Of a stretch of DNA of 64,000 nucleotides, positions 1-8,627 are shown piece after piece (position 1 is the stretch's first letter; each line of letters opens with the position of its first letter). The notes under the pieces were generated by a model. The model worked only from the letters and a program-made list of their open reading frames with translations, was not told where the DNA came from and did no database searches. The position numbers were made by a program, and so were the translations under genes. Source of the DNA: Paracoccaceae bacterium. Its GTDB lineage: Bacteria; Pseudomonadota; Alphaproteobacteria; Rhodobacterales; Rhodobacteraceae. Location of the stretch: positions 62,001-126,000 of the forward strand of contig JANSXY010000006.1 of NCBI GenBank assembly GCA_024742695.1. The letters are read 5' to 3'.

Positions 1-870
1 GAGCGCGGCATCCGCCGCCCCCTCCTTGACCGAGATCGCGGTCATCAGGTTCGCCGCCGGGCGGCGGACCCGGTCGAAGACCTCGGCCAGCAGATCCTCG
101 CGGTCGGCATGGGCGGCGAGATCGGCGGTCACGTCGCGCAGCGTCAGCACGTAGCCCGGCCTGTCGCCCGCGCCCTCCACCAGTCGCATCCGCCCCGCCA
201 GCACCCGCGCCTCGGCGGTCGTCGCGCAGACGAGGTCCGAGGCGGCATCGGGATCGTCGGTTTCCAGCAGCCGGTCATAGGCATGGGCGACCGGCGCCTC
301 GCGCAGGTAGTCGAACACCCGGCGGTCGAGCCCCGGCGCGGCGGCGCCGCCAAGCAGATCGACGGCCTGGCCGTTGTAGAACACCAGCTGGTGATCGGGC
401 GTGCACAGCAGCACCCCGACCGGCACGTCGGAAAGCAGCGTCTCCAGCCGATCCTTTTCCGCCGCCAGACGGGTGGTTTCGCGGGCCACCGCCTCGGCCA
501 GCGCGTTGCGGGTTTCGGCCAGCGTCAGCGTCACCGCCTCGGCGGCGGGCGCCAGATCGCCCAGATAGCGCGCCGGCGCGGTATCGATCCCGTCGGCGAC
601 CGCGGCATGGGCGCGGGCGCGCATGCCCCCGGCCAGCCGTTCGATCGCGCGGGCCACGTTCTCGTCGAACAGGAACCAGATCCAGGCGACGAGGCCGAGG
701 ATCGCGAAGCCCGTCACGGCGCCGGCCAGCGTGAAGGCGGGCAGAAGCGCCGGATCGGCGGCGCGGCGCCAGCCCAGCCAGAGCCCGGCGCCCAGCGCCA
801 GCCAGCAGCCGAGGACGAGGGCGGCGAAGAACAGGAAGACGCGCAGCCGCAGGCTCAGCCGCTCAAACAT
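1..870 (-). CDS. Membrane-anchored PAS sensor-like protein, partial (3' end outside window)
   Basis: The first 290 residues are visible; the gene runs off the left edge with no stop. Two hydrophobic segments (about residues 11-33 and 48-67) are followed by a HAMP-like and coiled region, then a PAS-like domain (about 135-240) starting at a typical 'LLSDVPVGVLLC' stretch. Next comes a segment shaped like a histidine-kinase dimerisation helix, but 'RRPAANL' stands where an H-box histidine would be, so classical autophosphorylation looks unlikely. In related acetate-permease loci a similar protein carries a C-terminal 3'-5' exonuclease domain; that part would lie outside the window and is inference from family knowledge. 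The ATG overlaps the TGA of the upstream response regulator by 8 bases (ATGTTTGA), with GGGAGG just before it, so the two are translationally coupled. Confidence 0.7.
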   Translation of the reverse strand, partial: MFERLSLRLRVFLFFAALVLGCWLALGAGLWLGWRRAADPALLPAFTLAGAVTGFAILGLVAWIWFLFDENVARAIERLAGGMRARAHAAVADGIDTAPARYLGDLAPAAEAVTLTLAETRNALAEAVARETTRLAAEKDRLETLLSDVPVGVLLCTPDHQLVFYNGQAVDLLGGAAAPGLDRRVFDYLREAPVAHAYDRLLETDDPDAASDLVCATTAEARVLAGRMRLVEGAGDRPGYVLTLRDVTADLAAHADREDLLAEVFDRVRRPAANLMTAISVKEGAADAAL

Positions 871-1288
871 GGCCTCCCGGCGTGGCGGCCGCCTCCGCAC
901 CCGGTTCGTCGCCCAGAAGCCGCCGCACCTCGGCGCGCAACTCCTTGAGTTCGAAGGGCTTGGCGATGAACCCGTCAGCCCCCAGCGCCAGGCCCTTGCG
1001 GCGTTCCATCGCCGAGCCGCGGGCCGTCATCATCAGGATCTTGACGTCGCTGAGCGCCGGGTCCATCCGCACGTCCTGGCAGATCTCGTAACCCGAGACC
1101 TCGGGCAGCATCACGTCCAGCAGCACGAGGTCGGGATGCGTGTCGCGGATCCGTCCCATCGCGTCGCGGCCGTTGGCGATGCGATCGTGCTGGTAGCCCT
1201 CGCGGGACATCAGGTAGTCGAGCGCGATGGCAATGTTGTCCTCGTCCTCGACGATGAGAACCTTGTGCTTTCTACCGCCGTCGGCCAT
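863..1288 (-). CDS. Single-domain response regulator (receiver only)
   Basis: A 141-residue protein that is essentially one REC domain. It shows the acidic pocket (VEDED near residue 14), the phospho-acceptor Asp in 'LVLLDVMLPE', the Thr of 'MMTARG' and the Lys of 'IAKPF'. There is no DNA-binding or enzymatic output domain, so it probably acts by protein contact or as a phosphate sink. It lies between a small membrane protein and the PAS sensor-like gene at the 3' part of the acs/symporter operon, overlapping the latter by 8 bases. The partner kinase is not obvious, because the neighbouring sensor lacks a recognisable H-box histidine. Confidence 0.88.
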   Translation of the reverse strand: MADGGRKHKVLIVEDEDNIAIALDYLMSREGYQHDRIANGRDAMGRIRDTHPDLVLLDVMLPEVSGYEICQDVRMDPALSDVKILMMTARGSAMERRKGLALGADGFIAKPFELKELRAEVRRLLGDEPGAEAAATPGGHV

Positions 1289-1289
1289 C

Positions 1290-1823
1290 TCAACCTCCCT
1301 CGCAGGCCGCCTTCACCAGGGCGTCATCGGGGCCGACCTCGCGCCAGTCGACACCCGACAACGTTCCGTCGTCTTCAAGCTGCGCGCCGTCGAGCAGATC
1401 GGCACGCCGATGGTTCGTGCAGTCGAACGCGACCGAAACCTGCCGGGTCGGAGACCAGCGTTCGAGGATCAGCACCGGCGCGACGATCAGCGCCGGATCG
1501 GCGGCGGAGCGCAGGATGCCCGCGCGGTCGACCGCCACGAACCGCAGCTTCAGCGGCACGACATAGGTCCAGGGGCGGAACCAGTCCTGCCGGCCCGGCG
1601 CGGAGGCGACGACGATCTCTTCGGGCAGTTGCGCCGTCACGCGGCTGTACCAGGTGGATTCGTTCCAGACCGCGAAGCCCAGCATGCCAAGGCCGATGCC
1701 CGCGGGGATCATCCATTTCGGCAGCGGCCGGCCGGTGATCCGGCGGATCGCGTAGCTGGCGATCAGCAAGATCCCCGCGACGCCGAAAGCCGCCGAGAGG
1801 GTGGAGATGAAATCGATCAGCAT
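1290..1823 (-). CDS. Conserved small membrane protein, unknown function
   Basis: 177 residues. Two hydrophobic segments (about residues 4-24 and 38-56) are followed by a roughly 120-residue soluble part rich in beta-type sequence, including 'SRVTAQLPEEIVV' and 'FRPWTYVVPLKLRF'. I recognise no family motif or catalytic residue. It sits one base upstream of the response-regulator start and just downstream of the cNMP/CBS protein, so it is co-transcribed with the acetate uptake and signalling genes. A membrane accessory or sensory role is possible, but nothing in the sequence proves it. Confidence 0.7.
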   Translation of the reverse strand: MLIDFISTLSAAFGVAGILLIASYAIRRITGRPLPKWMIPAGIGLGMLGFAVWNESTWYSRVTAQLPEEIVVASAPGRQDWFRPWTYVVPLKLRFVAVDRAGILRSAADPALIVAPVLILERWSPTRQVSVAFDCTNHRRADLLDGAQLEDDGTLSGVDWREVGPDDALVKAACEGG

Positions 1824-1848
1824 GGCAGGCCCCGCCGGGCGCGTCCGG

Positions 1849-3672
1849 TCATGTCAGCGCCCCCTTGCCGTGGCCCGCGGCCGATTGCATCGTGCGCACC
1901 ACCACGAAAGCGTCGCGCAGGTGGCTGCGTTCGAAATCCGACAGGTCGGAAGGCGCGAGGAAGTTGTCGGGCTTGCGGCCCGACTTGACCAGCGCGGCCT
2001 GGTTTTCCAGCCGCATCGCGGCGATCAGGTCATAGGCCTCGATCAGGTCGCGCGCCCCGGAAACCGAGATCACGCCCGCCGCCTCGGCCTCGATCAGCCG
2101 CGCGCGGGTGTTCACCGCGCCCAGCCGGCCACGAAGCGCGTAGACCCGCGCGAGATCGGCCACCGGAACCACGCCGTTGTGCTTGAGGTCGATATGGTTG
2201 CGATGCTCGCCCGAGCGGATGGTCGCGAAGCCGCGGATCAGGCCCAGGGGCGGCGTGTGCTTGAGCGAGTTGGCGATCATGTGCGCCACGAAGATCGAGT
2301 TCCTGGCCGCGGCCTCCAGCGTTTCGTGCTGAAGGTTGGCGAACAGGCTGGCCGCGCCGCCGATCGGGCGCAGGTCGAACATCACCGAGGCGAGCATCTG
2401 CGCCTCGGGGTCGGGCTTGGCGATCCAGCCGCGGAAATAGTCGCGCCAGGTCCTCACGCGCTGGCACCAGCGCGGGTTGGTGGCCATCATGTCGCCGGGG
2501 CAATAGACATAGCCGCAGGCGTTCAGCCCGTCCGAGACGATCCGGGCGAGCCGCGCGAAATACTCCATGTCGGCCTCGGTCGCGGCATCGTCGATCATCA
2601 GGCAGTTGTCCTGGTCGCTGACGCCGGTCTGTTCCTGCCGGCCCTGGCTGCCGCAGGCGAGCCACAGGTAGGGCACCGGCGCCGGGCCAAGCTCGGCCTC
2701 GGCGAGGTCGAGCAGGCGGCGCGTCACCGCGTCGGCGATGTCGGTGATCAGCCGGGTGACGACCTCGTGCGCGTGGTGGCCGCCGACCAGCTGGACCAGA
2801 AGCTGCGGGATGCGCGCCGTCACGGCGGCCATCTCGGCCACCGTCTCGGCCCCGGCCACGTCGCGGATCAGCACCGCCGACGACACCGCCTGGAACCGCG
2901 TCAGATCGGTCTGGGTGACCATCCCGACGAGCTGGCCCGCCTCGACCACCGGCAGGTGGCCGATCCGGCGTTCCAGCATGATGTGCAGGATGTCGGAGCC
3001 CAGCGCGTCGGGCGTCAGCGCCACGGGATCGGCGGTCATCACGTCGCGGATCGGGGCGTTGGGATCGCGGCCCTCGGCCAGCACCCGGTTCGACAGGTCG
3101 CGCACGGTGACGATGCCGACCAGCCGCTCGCCCTCCGTGACGCCCAGCGACGAGACATGGGCATCGCGCATCAGCGCCGCCGCCTCGCGCACCGGCGTGT
3201 CCGGCCCGCAGGTGACGGGCTTGCGCGCCATCAGGTCGGCGACCTTGAGCGTGGTGAGATCGGTCTTGCGGCCCTCGCCGCCGCGGCCGCGATTGAAGAA
3301 CCGGTCGAAGGCCGGGTATTCGGCGATCAGGTGCCGGAACTCCGCCTCGGGCAGCATCAGAACGACGCTGTCCTCGGTGGTGCGCGCGGTGGTCACCGCC
3401 AGCCCGTCGCGCAAAAGGCCCCGTTCGCCGAACGAGTTGCGGGCGCTGAGCAGCGAGACCAGCCCGCCCGACGGATCGAGCACCTCGACCCCGCCGCGCT
3501 TGAGCAGGAACAGCCCCTCTGCCGGTTCCCCGGCGGCATAAAGCGTGGTGCCCGCCGGCACCTCCCTGCGGCTGAAGCAACCGGCGACCCGCACCAGTTC
3601 GTCCCGCGGCAGGCTGTCGTAGGGATGCACCGCTTCGAGAAAGCTCGCGATGGTCTGGACGACGTCGCTCAT
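1849..3672 (-). CDS. cNMP-binding / CBS pair / DUF294 nucleotidyltransferase-like regulator
   Basis: 607 residues from the ATG at 3672; the frame stays open further upstream but that extension is low-quality sequence between hairpins. Domain order: cyclic-nucleotide-binding fold (about 10-125), two CBS domains (about 142-200 and 205-265), a GlnD-like nucleotidyltransferase core with 'GSQGRQEQTGVSDQDN' (about 350-365), and the DUF294 C-terminal helical domain (about 455-600). CBS pairs commonly bind adenine nucleotides, and the nucleotidyltransferase fold resembles enzymes that modify PII. Homologues sit beside acetate-type symporters in many proteobacteria. Here the gene follows acs, adk and the symporter. 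An AMP/ATP-responsive regulator of acetate uptake or activation is a reasonable inference; its target is unknown. Confidence 0.88.
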   Translation of the reverse strand: MSDVVQTIASFLEAVHPYDSLPRDELVRVAGCFSRREVPAGTTLYAAGEPAEGLFLLKRGGVEVLDPSGGLVSLLSARNSFGERGLLRDGLAVTTARTTEDSVVLMLPEAEFRHLIAEYPAFDRFFNRGRGGEGRKTDLTTLKVADLMARKPVTCGPDTPVREAAALMRDAHVSSLGVTEGERLVGIVTVRDLSNRVLAEGRDPNAPIRDVMTADPVALTPDALGSDILHIMLERRIGHLPVVEAGQLVGMVTQTDLTRFQAVSSAVLIRDVAGAETVAEMAAVTARIPQLLVQLVGGHHAHEVVTRLITDIADAVTRRLLDLAEAELGPAPVPYLWLACGSQGRQEQTGVSDQDNCLMIDDAATEADMEYFARLARIVSDGLNACGYVYCPGDMMATNPRWCQRVRTWRDYFRGWIAKPDPEAQMLASVMFDLRPIGGAASLFANLQHETLEAAARNSIFVAHMIANSLKHTPPLGLIRGFATIRSGEHRNHIDLKHNGVVPVADLARVYALRGRLGAVNTRARLIEAEAAGVISVSGARDLIEAYDLIAAMRLENQAALVKSGRKPDNFLAPSDLSDFERSHLRDAFVVVRTMQSAAGHGKGALT

Positions 3673-3695
3673 GAGGCCCTCTGCCGGTCGGTGGA

Positions 3696-3758
3696 GGCGC
3701 GCCCCTGTATCGGGGCGCGCCGGTGTTTCGGTCCCGGCCCGGATCGCCCGGGCCGGGA
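3696..3758. other. Two strong intra-operon hairpins between symporter and cNMP/CBS gene
   Basis: Two perfect inverted repeats lie back to back. The first has 10-bp arms GGCGCGCCCC/GGGGCGCGCC (3696-3705 and 3712-3721) with a 6-base loop. The second has 11-bp arms TCCCGGCCCGG/CCGGGCCGGGA (3732-3742 and 3748-3758) with a 5-base loop. They fill the 91-bp gap after the symporter stop. Neither has a T tract, so they may stabilise or process the upstream mRNA, or attenuate expression of the downstream signalling genes, rather than fully terminate. Confidence 0.7.
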
Positions 3759-3763
3759 AGGTC

Positions 3764-5533
3764 TCAGTGGCCGGTGGCCCCACCCGCGCCGCGCGGGATC
3801 CGGACCGATTCCACCAGGTCCTGGATTTCCTGCGGCGGTTCCTGGGTCGCGTTCGACACCGCGTAGGCAACGATGAAGTTGAGCAGCGCGCCGATCGGGC
3901 CGAAGTGGGTCGGCGGGATGCCGAACAGGTAGTTCGACGCCGTGTTCTCCAGCATGTTGGTGCCGGGGATGAAGAACCAGCCGAGGTAGGTGAACAGATA
4001 CAGGCAGGTCACGATCAGACCGGCCAGCATCCCCCAGGTGGCCCCCGCCGAGTTGATGCGCTTCGAGAAGATGCCCATCATCAGCGCCGGGAACAGCGAG
4101 GCCGCGGCAAGGCCGAAGGCCAGCGCCACCGTCTGCGCCGCGAAGCCCGGCGGGTTGAGGCCGAGGTAGGTCGCGAGGGCGATGGCACCGGCCATCGAGA
4201 TCCGCGCGGCCAGAAGCTCGCCCTTCTCCGAGATCCCCGGGTTCAGCGTCGACTTGATCAGGTCGTGGCTGATGGCCGAGGAGATGGCCAGCAGAAGCCC
4301 CGCCGCCGTCGACAGCGCCGCCGCAAGACCGCCGGCGGCGATCAGTGCGATGACCCAGCCGGGCAACTGCGCGATTTCCGGGTTGGCCAGAACGAGGATG
4401 TCACGGTTGAAGGTGACCAGCTCGTTGCCCTGCCAGCCGCGTTCGGCCGCCAGCGCCTGCATGTCGGCATTGCCGTCATTGTAGTACTGGATGCGGCCGT
4501 CGCCGTTCTTGTCCTCCACCTTCAGCAGGCCGGTGACGGACCAGGTCTGGAACCAGTCGGGCAGTTCGTCCACGGCAACCGCCTGGCCTTCCACCCCTTC
4601 GGGCCACATCGTGGTGGTGATGTTCAGGCGCGCCATCGCACCCACCGCCGGGGCGGTCAGGTAGAGCAGCGCGATGAACACCAGCGCCCAGCCGGCCGAC
4701 CAGCGCGCGTCGGCGACCTTCGGCACGGTGAAGAAGCGGATGATCACGTGCGGCAGGCCCGCGGTACCGATCATCAGCGACAGGGTGAACAGCGCCATCA
4801 GCCAGGGATTGGTGCTGGTCGTGTACGAGTTGAAGCCGAGATCGTCGAGCAGCCCGTTCAGCGTCACCAGCAGCGGTTCGCCCGTGCCGGTATGCGTCGA
4901 GAACAGCCCCAGACCCGGAATCGGGTTGCCGGTGAGTTGCAGCGAGATGAACACCGCCGGGATCGTGTAGGCGACGATCAGAACGCAGTACTGCGCGACC
5001 TGGGTGTAGGTGATGCCCTTCATCCCGCCCAGAACCGCGTAGACGAACACGGTGGCCGAAGCGATGTAGAGACCGGTGCGCGCATCGACTTCGAGGAAGC
5101 GCGAGACCGCCACGCCCGCCCCGGTCATCTGGCCGATCACGTAGGTGACCGAGATGACGATGAGGCAGATCACCGCGACCACGCGGGCCGTGGTGGAATA
5201 GTAGCGGTCACCGATGAATTCCGGCACCGTGAACTTGCCGAACTTCCGCAGGTAGGGCGCGAGAAGCATCGCCATCAGCACGTAGCCGCCGGTCCAGCCC
5301 ATCAGGAAGCTGGAGTTGGTGTAGCCCACGAAGGCGATCAGGCCCGCCATCGAGATGAACGAGGCCGCCGACATCCAGTCGGCCGCCGTGGCCATGCCGT
5401 TCAGGACAGGGTGAACGCCCCGGCCGGCGGCATAGAATTCCGAGGTCGAGCCGGCGCGCGCCCAGATGGCGATACCGAAGTAGAGCGCGAAGGAGGCGCC
5501 CACGACGATGATGTTGAGTGTTGTCTGATCCAT
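3764..5533 (-). CDS. Sodium:solute symporter, ActP-like VC_2705 subfamily
   Basis: 589 residues from the ATG at 5533. An upstream in-frame ATG would reach into the small-subunit gene and is rejected. It is a multi-spanning SSS-family permease with typical motifs such as 'AADWMSAASFISMAGL' (51-65) and an 'SSAISHDL' segment in a late helix. The preceding gene is a DUF4212 small membrane subunit, the hallmark of this subfamily, which is annotated as cation/acetate-like symport. An extracytoplasmic loop carries 'DKNGDGRIQYYND' (341-353), matching most positions of a calcium-binding EF-hand loop. Linkage to acs supports acetate or another short carboxylate as substrate, but the substrate cannot be proved from sequence. 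Confidence 0.9.
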   Translation of the reverse strand: MDQTTLNIIVVGASFALYFGIAIWARAGSTSEFYAAGRGVHPVLNGMATAADWMSAASFISMAGLIAFVGYTNSSFLMGWTGGYVLMAMLLAPYLRKFGKFTVPEFIGDRYYSTTARVVAVICLIVISVTYVIGQMTGAGVAVSRFLEVDARTGLYIASATVFVYAVLGGMKGITYTQVAQYCVLIVAYTIPAVFISLQLTGNPIPGLGLFSTHTGTGEPLLVTLNGLLDDLGFNSYTTSTNPWLMALFTLSLMIGTAGLPHVIIRFFTVPKVADARWSAGWALVFIALLYLTAPAVGAMARLNITTTMWPEGVEGQAVAVDELPDWFQTWSVTGLLKVEDKNGDGRIQYYNDGNADMQALAAERGWQGNELVTFNRDILVLANPEIAQLPGWVIALIAAGGLAAALSTAAGLLLAISSAISHDLIKSTLNPGISEKGELLAARISMAGAIALATYLGLNPPGFAAQTVALAFGLAAASLFPALMMGIFSKRINSAGATWGMLAGLIVTCLYLFTYLGWFFIPGTNMLENTASNYLFGIPPTHFGPIGALLNFIVAYAVSNATQEPPQEIQDLVESVRIPRGAGGATGH

Positions 5534-5543
5534 CGCTGGCGCC

Positions 5544-5804
5544 TCACTGCTCGTCCACGCCATGCTCGCGGTCAAGCGAGTTCATGTAGCGTGCATAGTT
5601 GAAGATCAGCAGGATGAAGACGAGAATCGACCCCTGCTGCGCGAACCAGAAGCCGAGATCGGTTCCCCCGATCCCGATGCCCGCGATCAACGGGCGCAGG
5701 ATGATGCCAAAGCCGAAAGAGCAGAAGAACCAGATCACCAGCGAGATGGTGATGATCCGCTTGTTCGCGGCCCAGTAGGCGTTGGCAGAAGACTTGTCCG
5801 CCAT
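5544..5804 (-). CDS. DUF4212 small subunit of sodium:solute symporter
   Basis: 86 residues with two hydrophobic segments (about 19-42 and 50-68) and the start 'YWAANKRIITISLVIWF' typical of DUF4212 (putative solute:sodium symporter small subunit). The gene ends 10 bases before the symporter ATG, so the two proteins are probably made together and assemble in the inner membrane. Confidence 0.9.
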   Translation of the reverse strand: MADKSSANAYWAANKRIITISLVIWFFCSFGFGIILRPLIAGIGIGGTDLGFWFAQQGSILVFILLIFNYARYMNSLDREHGVDEQ

Positions 5805-5841
5805 GAGCGTTACTCCCTGAGTTTCCCTTCATGCCGTCCAC

Positions 5842-5860
5842 CCCCGCGCGCAGTGCGGGG
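5842..5860. other. Short GC hairpin between adk and DUF4212 gene
   Basis: A CCCCGC/GCGGGG stem (5842-5847 and 5855-5860) with a 7-base loop sits in the 69-bp gap downstream of adk on the minus strand. There is no T tract. It is probably an mRNA structure inside the operon, not a complete terminator. Confidence 0.4.
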
Positions 5861-5873
5861 ATGCCGGCCTCCC

Positions 5874-6563
5874 TCACACCGTGACGCGCGCGACGATGTC
5901 GCCCAGCCCCCCGGCTACCGCGTCGATATCCTGCATGGCATCGACCCGTTCCAAGACCCCCAGCCCCGCGTAATGCGCGATCAGGGGCGCCGTCTGCGCG
6001 TGGTAGGCCTTCAGCCTTTCCGCCACGGTTTCGGCATTGTCGTCGGCGCGGCGCTTGAACTCGGTGCCGCCGCACTTGTCGCAGGTTCCCGCCACCGCGG
6101 GCTGCTTGTGTTCGTCGTGGTAGCCCTCGCCGCAGGCCGCGCAGGTGAACCGGCCCGAAACCCGGCCCACCATCGCCGCGTCGTCGACCTCGAGACTGAT
6201 CGCGGCGGTGACGGCCTGCCCGACCCCGGCCAGCAGCGTGTCGAGCGCCGCGGCCTGGCCGGCGGTCCGGGGAAAGCCGTCGAGGATCACGCCGCGGGCC
6301 ACGTCGGGCCGGGCCATCCGCTCGGCCAGGATTTCCAGCACGATCTCGTCGGACACCAGCGCGCCGGATTCCATGACCGCCTTGGCGGCAAGGCCCGCGG
6401 GCGTGCCCTCGGCCACCGCGGCGCGCAACAGGTCGCCGGTGGACAGCTGGACGAGGCCGAAACGCTCTTCCAGCATCCGCGCCTGGGTGCCCTTCCCGGC
6501 CCCCGGGGGGCCGAGCAGGATCAGGACGACCGGGCGGGTTTCGACTTCGGTTCCGGTCGGCAT
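5874..6563 (-). CDS. adk: Adenylate kinase, zinc-type LID, linked to acs
   Basis: 229 residues. The P-loop 'GPPGAGKGTQ' (about 18-27), 'STGDLLR' AMP-site motif and 'DGFPRT' motif are all present. The LID carries two cysteine pairs ('CAACGEGYHDE' and 'CDKCGG'), as in zinc-binding adenylate kinases. It catalyses ATP + AMP = 2 ADP in the cytoplasm. The gene starts 4 bases after the acs stop. Acs makes AMP, so a dedicated kinase beside it would regenerate ADP from that product. In alphaproteobacteria the housekeeping adk usually lies in the ribosomal-protein/secY cluster, which suggests this is a second copy; that is inference, since the rest of the genome is not visible. Confidence 0.93.
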   Translation of the reverse strand: MPTGTEVETRPVVLILLGPPGAGKGTQARMLEERFGLVQLSTGDLLRAAVAEGTPAGLAAKAVMESGALVSDEIVLEILAERMARPDVARGVILDGFPRTAGQAAALDTLLAGVGQAVTAAISLEVDDAAMVGRVSGRFTCAACGEGYHDEHKQPAVAGTCDKCGGTEFKRRADDNAETVAERLKAYHAQTAPLIAHYAGLGVLERVDAMQDIDAVAGGLGDIVARVTV

Positions 6564-6567
6564 CGGC

Positions 6568-8538
6568 TCACCCCTTCTGCTGGCGGTTCGCGATCAGATC
6601 GTCGACCACCGAGGGATCGGCGAGCGTCGAGGTGTCGCCGAGGCTGCCGAAATCGTTCTCGGCGATCTTGCGCAGGATGCGGCGCATGATCTTGCCCGAC
6701 CGGGTCTTGGGCAGGCCGGGCGCCCACTGGATGTGATCGGGCGAGGCGATCGGGCCGATTTCCGTGCGCACCCACTTGACCAGTTCCTTGCGCAACTCGT
6801 CCGAGGGATCGACGCCGTTCATCAGCGTCACGTAGGCGTAGATGCCCTGGCCCTTGATGTCGTGCGGGAAGCCCACGACGGCGGCCTCGGCCACCTTGGC
6901 ATGGGCGACCAGCGCGCTTTCGACCTCGGCGGTGCCCATCCGGTGGCCCGACACGTTGATCACGTCATCGACCCGGCCGGTGATCCAGTAGTAGCCGTCC
7001 TTGTCGCGGCGGCAGCCGTCGCCGGTGAAGTAGTAGCCGCGATACTGGCTGAAATAGGCTTCCTGGAACCGTTCGTGATCGCCCCACAGGGTGCGCATCT
7101 GGCCCGGCCAGCTGTCGGCGATGCACAGCACGCCCTCGGCCTCGGTCTCGCCGATCCGGACCGCCGTCTGGGGATCGAGCACCACCGGCTTGATCCCGAA
7201 GAACGGCAGCGTCGCCGATCCCGGCTTGGTCGGCGTCGCGCCCGGCAGCGGGGTGATCAGGTGGCCGCCGGTCTCGGTCTGCCAGAACGTGTCGACGATC
7301 GGGCATTTGCCCTTGCCGACATGCCTGTCGTACCAGGTCCAGGCCTCGGGGTTGATCGGCTCGCCGACGGATCCCAGAACCCGCAGGCTCGACAGGTCGT
7401 ATTTCTCGACCCACTCGGTGCCCTGCCCCATCAGGGCGCGGATCGCGGTGGGCGCGGTGTAGAACTGGTTGACCTTGTGCTTTTCGCAAACCGCCCAGAA
7501 CCGGCCGGCATCGGGAAATGTCGGCACGCCCTCGAACATCACCGTGGTCGCGCCGTTCGCCAGCGGGCCGTAGATGATGTAGCTGTGGCCGGTGACCCAG
7601 CCGACATCGGCGGTGCACCAGAACACGTCGCCGTCCTTGTAGTCGAATGTGTACTGGTGGGTCATCGCCGCGTAGACGAGGTAGCCGCCGGTCGTGTGCA
7701 CCACGCCCTTGGGCTTGCCGGTGGACCCCGAGGTGTAGAGGATGAACAGCGGATCCTCCGCCCCCATCGGGCGCGGCGGGCAGTTCGGGCTGACCATCTC
7801 CATCATCGCCTTGACGTCGACGTCGCGGCCCTCGATCCAGGTCGTCTGGTCGCCGGTGTGCTTGACCACCAGGCAGCGGACATCGTCGGAACAATGCAGA
7901 AGCGCCGCGTCGGTATTGGCCTTCAGCGGGGTGCGGCGGCCGCCACGCGGCGCGGTGTCGGCGGTGATCACCACCTTGGCGCCGCTGTCGTTGATCCGGT
8001 TCGCCAGCGCATCCGGCGAGAACCCGGCGAAGACGATCGAATGGATCGCGCCGATCCGCGCGCAGGCCAGCATCGCGTAGGCGGCCTCGGGGATCATCGG
8101 CAGGTAGATCACGACGCGGTCGCCGCGCATCACGCCCTGGCTCAGCAGGACGTTGGCCATCTGGTTCACCTTGCGCGACAACTCGCGGTAGGTGATGTGC
8201 TGCGCAGGCGTTTCCGGATCGTCGGGCTCGAAGATGATCGCGGTCTGCAGCGCGCGGTCGGCGAGGTGACGGTCGATGCAGTTGACCGAGGCGTTCAGCA
8301 CGCCGTCCTCGTACCACTTGATCGAGACCTTGCCGAAGGTGAAATCGGTGTCCTTGATCCGGGTCGGCGCCTTGACCCAGTCCAGCCGCCTGGCCTGTTC
8401 GGCCCAGAACGTGTCGGGATCGGCCAGCGAGGCGGCGTACATTTCCTGGTATTTCGTCATGTCCGCATGGGCGTTCTCGAACCCGGTCGGAACCGCACGC
8501 ACCGTGTCGGCGCCGTTTGCCTGAACCTCAGCTGCCAT
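6568..8538 (-). CDS. acs: Acetyl-coenzyme A synthetase (AMP-forming)
   Basis: 656 residues from the ATG at 8538, chosen because GGAGGAGG lies just upstream; an earlier in-frame start lacks this. The AMP-binding core '[11 protein letters not shown]' and the C-terminal '[13 protein letters not shown]' lysine motif, the site acetylated in Acs homologues, are intact. It converts acetate, ATP and CoA to acetyl-CoA, AMP and PPi. It is first in a minus-strand operon with adk, the symporter pair and the signalling genes. An AT-rich upstream region with repeated TGTAAA-type elements probably contains its promoter and operators. Confidence 0.97.
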   Translation of the reverse strand: MAAEVQANGADTVRAVPTGFENAHADMTKYQEMYAASLADPDTFWAEQARRLDWVKAPTRIKDTDFTFGKVSIKWYEDGVLNASVNCIDRHLADRALQTAIIFEPDDPETPAQHITYRELSRKVNQMANVLLSQGVMRGDRVVIYLPMIPEAAYAMLACARIGAIHSIVFAGFSPDALANRINDSGAKVVITADTAPRGGRRTPLKANTDAALLHCSDDVRCLVVKHTGDQTTWIEGRDVDVKAMMEMVSPNCPPRPMGAEDPLFILYTSGSTGKPKGVVHTTGGYLVYAAMTHQYTFDYKDGDVFWCTADVGWVTGHSYIIYGPLANGATTVMFEGVPTFPDAGRFWAVCEKHKVNQFYTAPTAIRALMGQGTEWVEKYDLSSLRVLGSVGEPINPEAWTWYDRHVGKGKCPIVDTFWQTETGGHLITPLPGATPTKPGSATLPFFGIKPVVLDPQTAVRIGETEAEGVLCIADSWPGQMRTLWGDHERFQEAYFSQYRGYYFTGDGCRRDKDGYYWITGRVDDVINVSGHRMGTAEVESALVAHAKVAEAAVVGFPHDIKGQGIYAYVTLMNGVDPSDELRKELVKWVRTEIGPIASPDHIQWAPGLPKTRSGKIMRRILRKIAENDFGSLGDTSTLADPSVVDDLIANRQQKG

Positions 8539-8627
8539 CTGGCCTCCTCCTTCGAAAAACTCGCTCCGCCGGCAAGGGCGGCTGCATCCGGCCATGACCC
8601 GCGCCTTGGCCTATTGTCCCGACGGCA

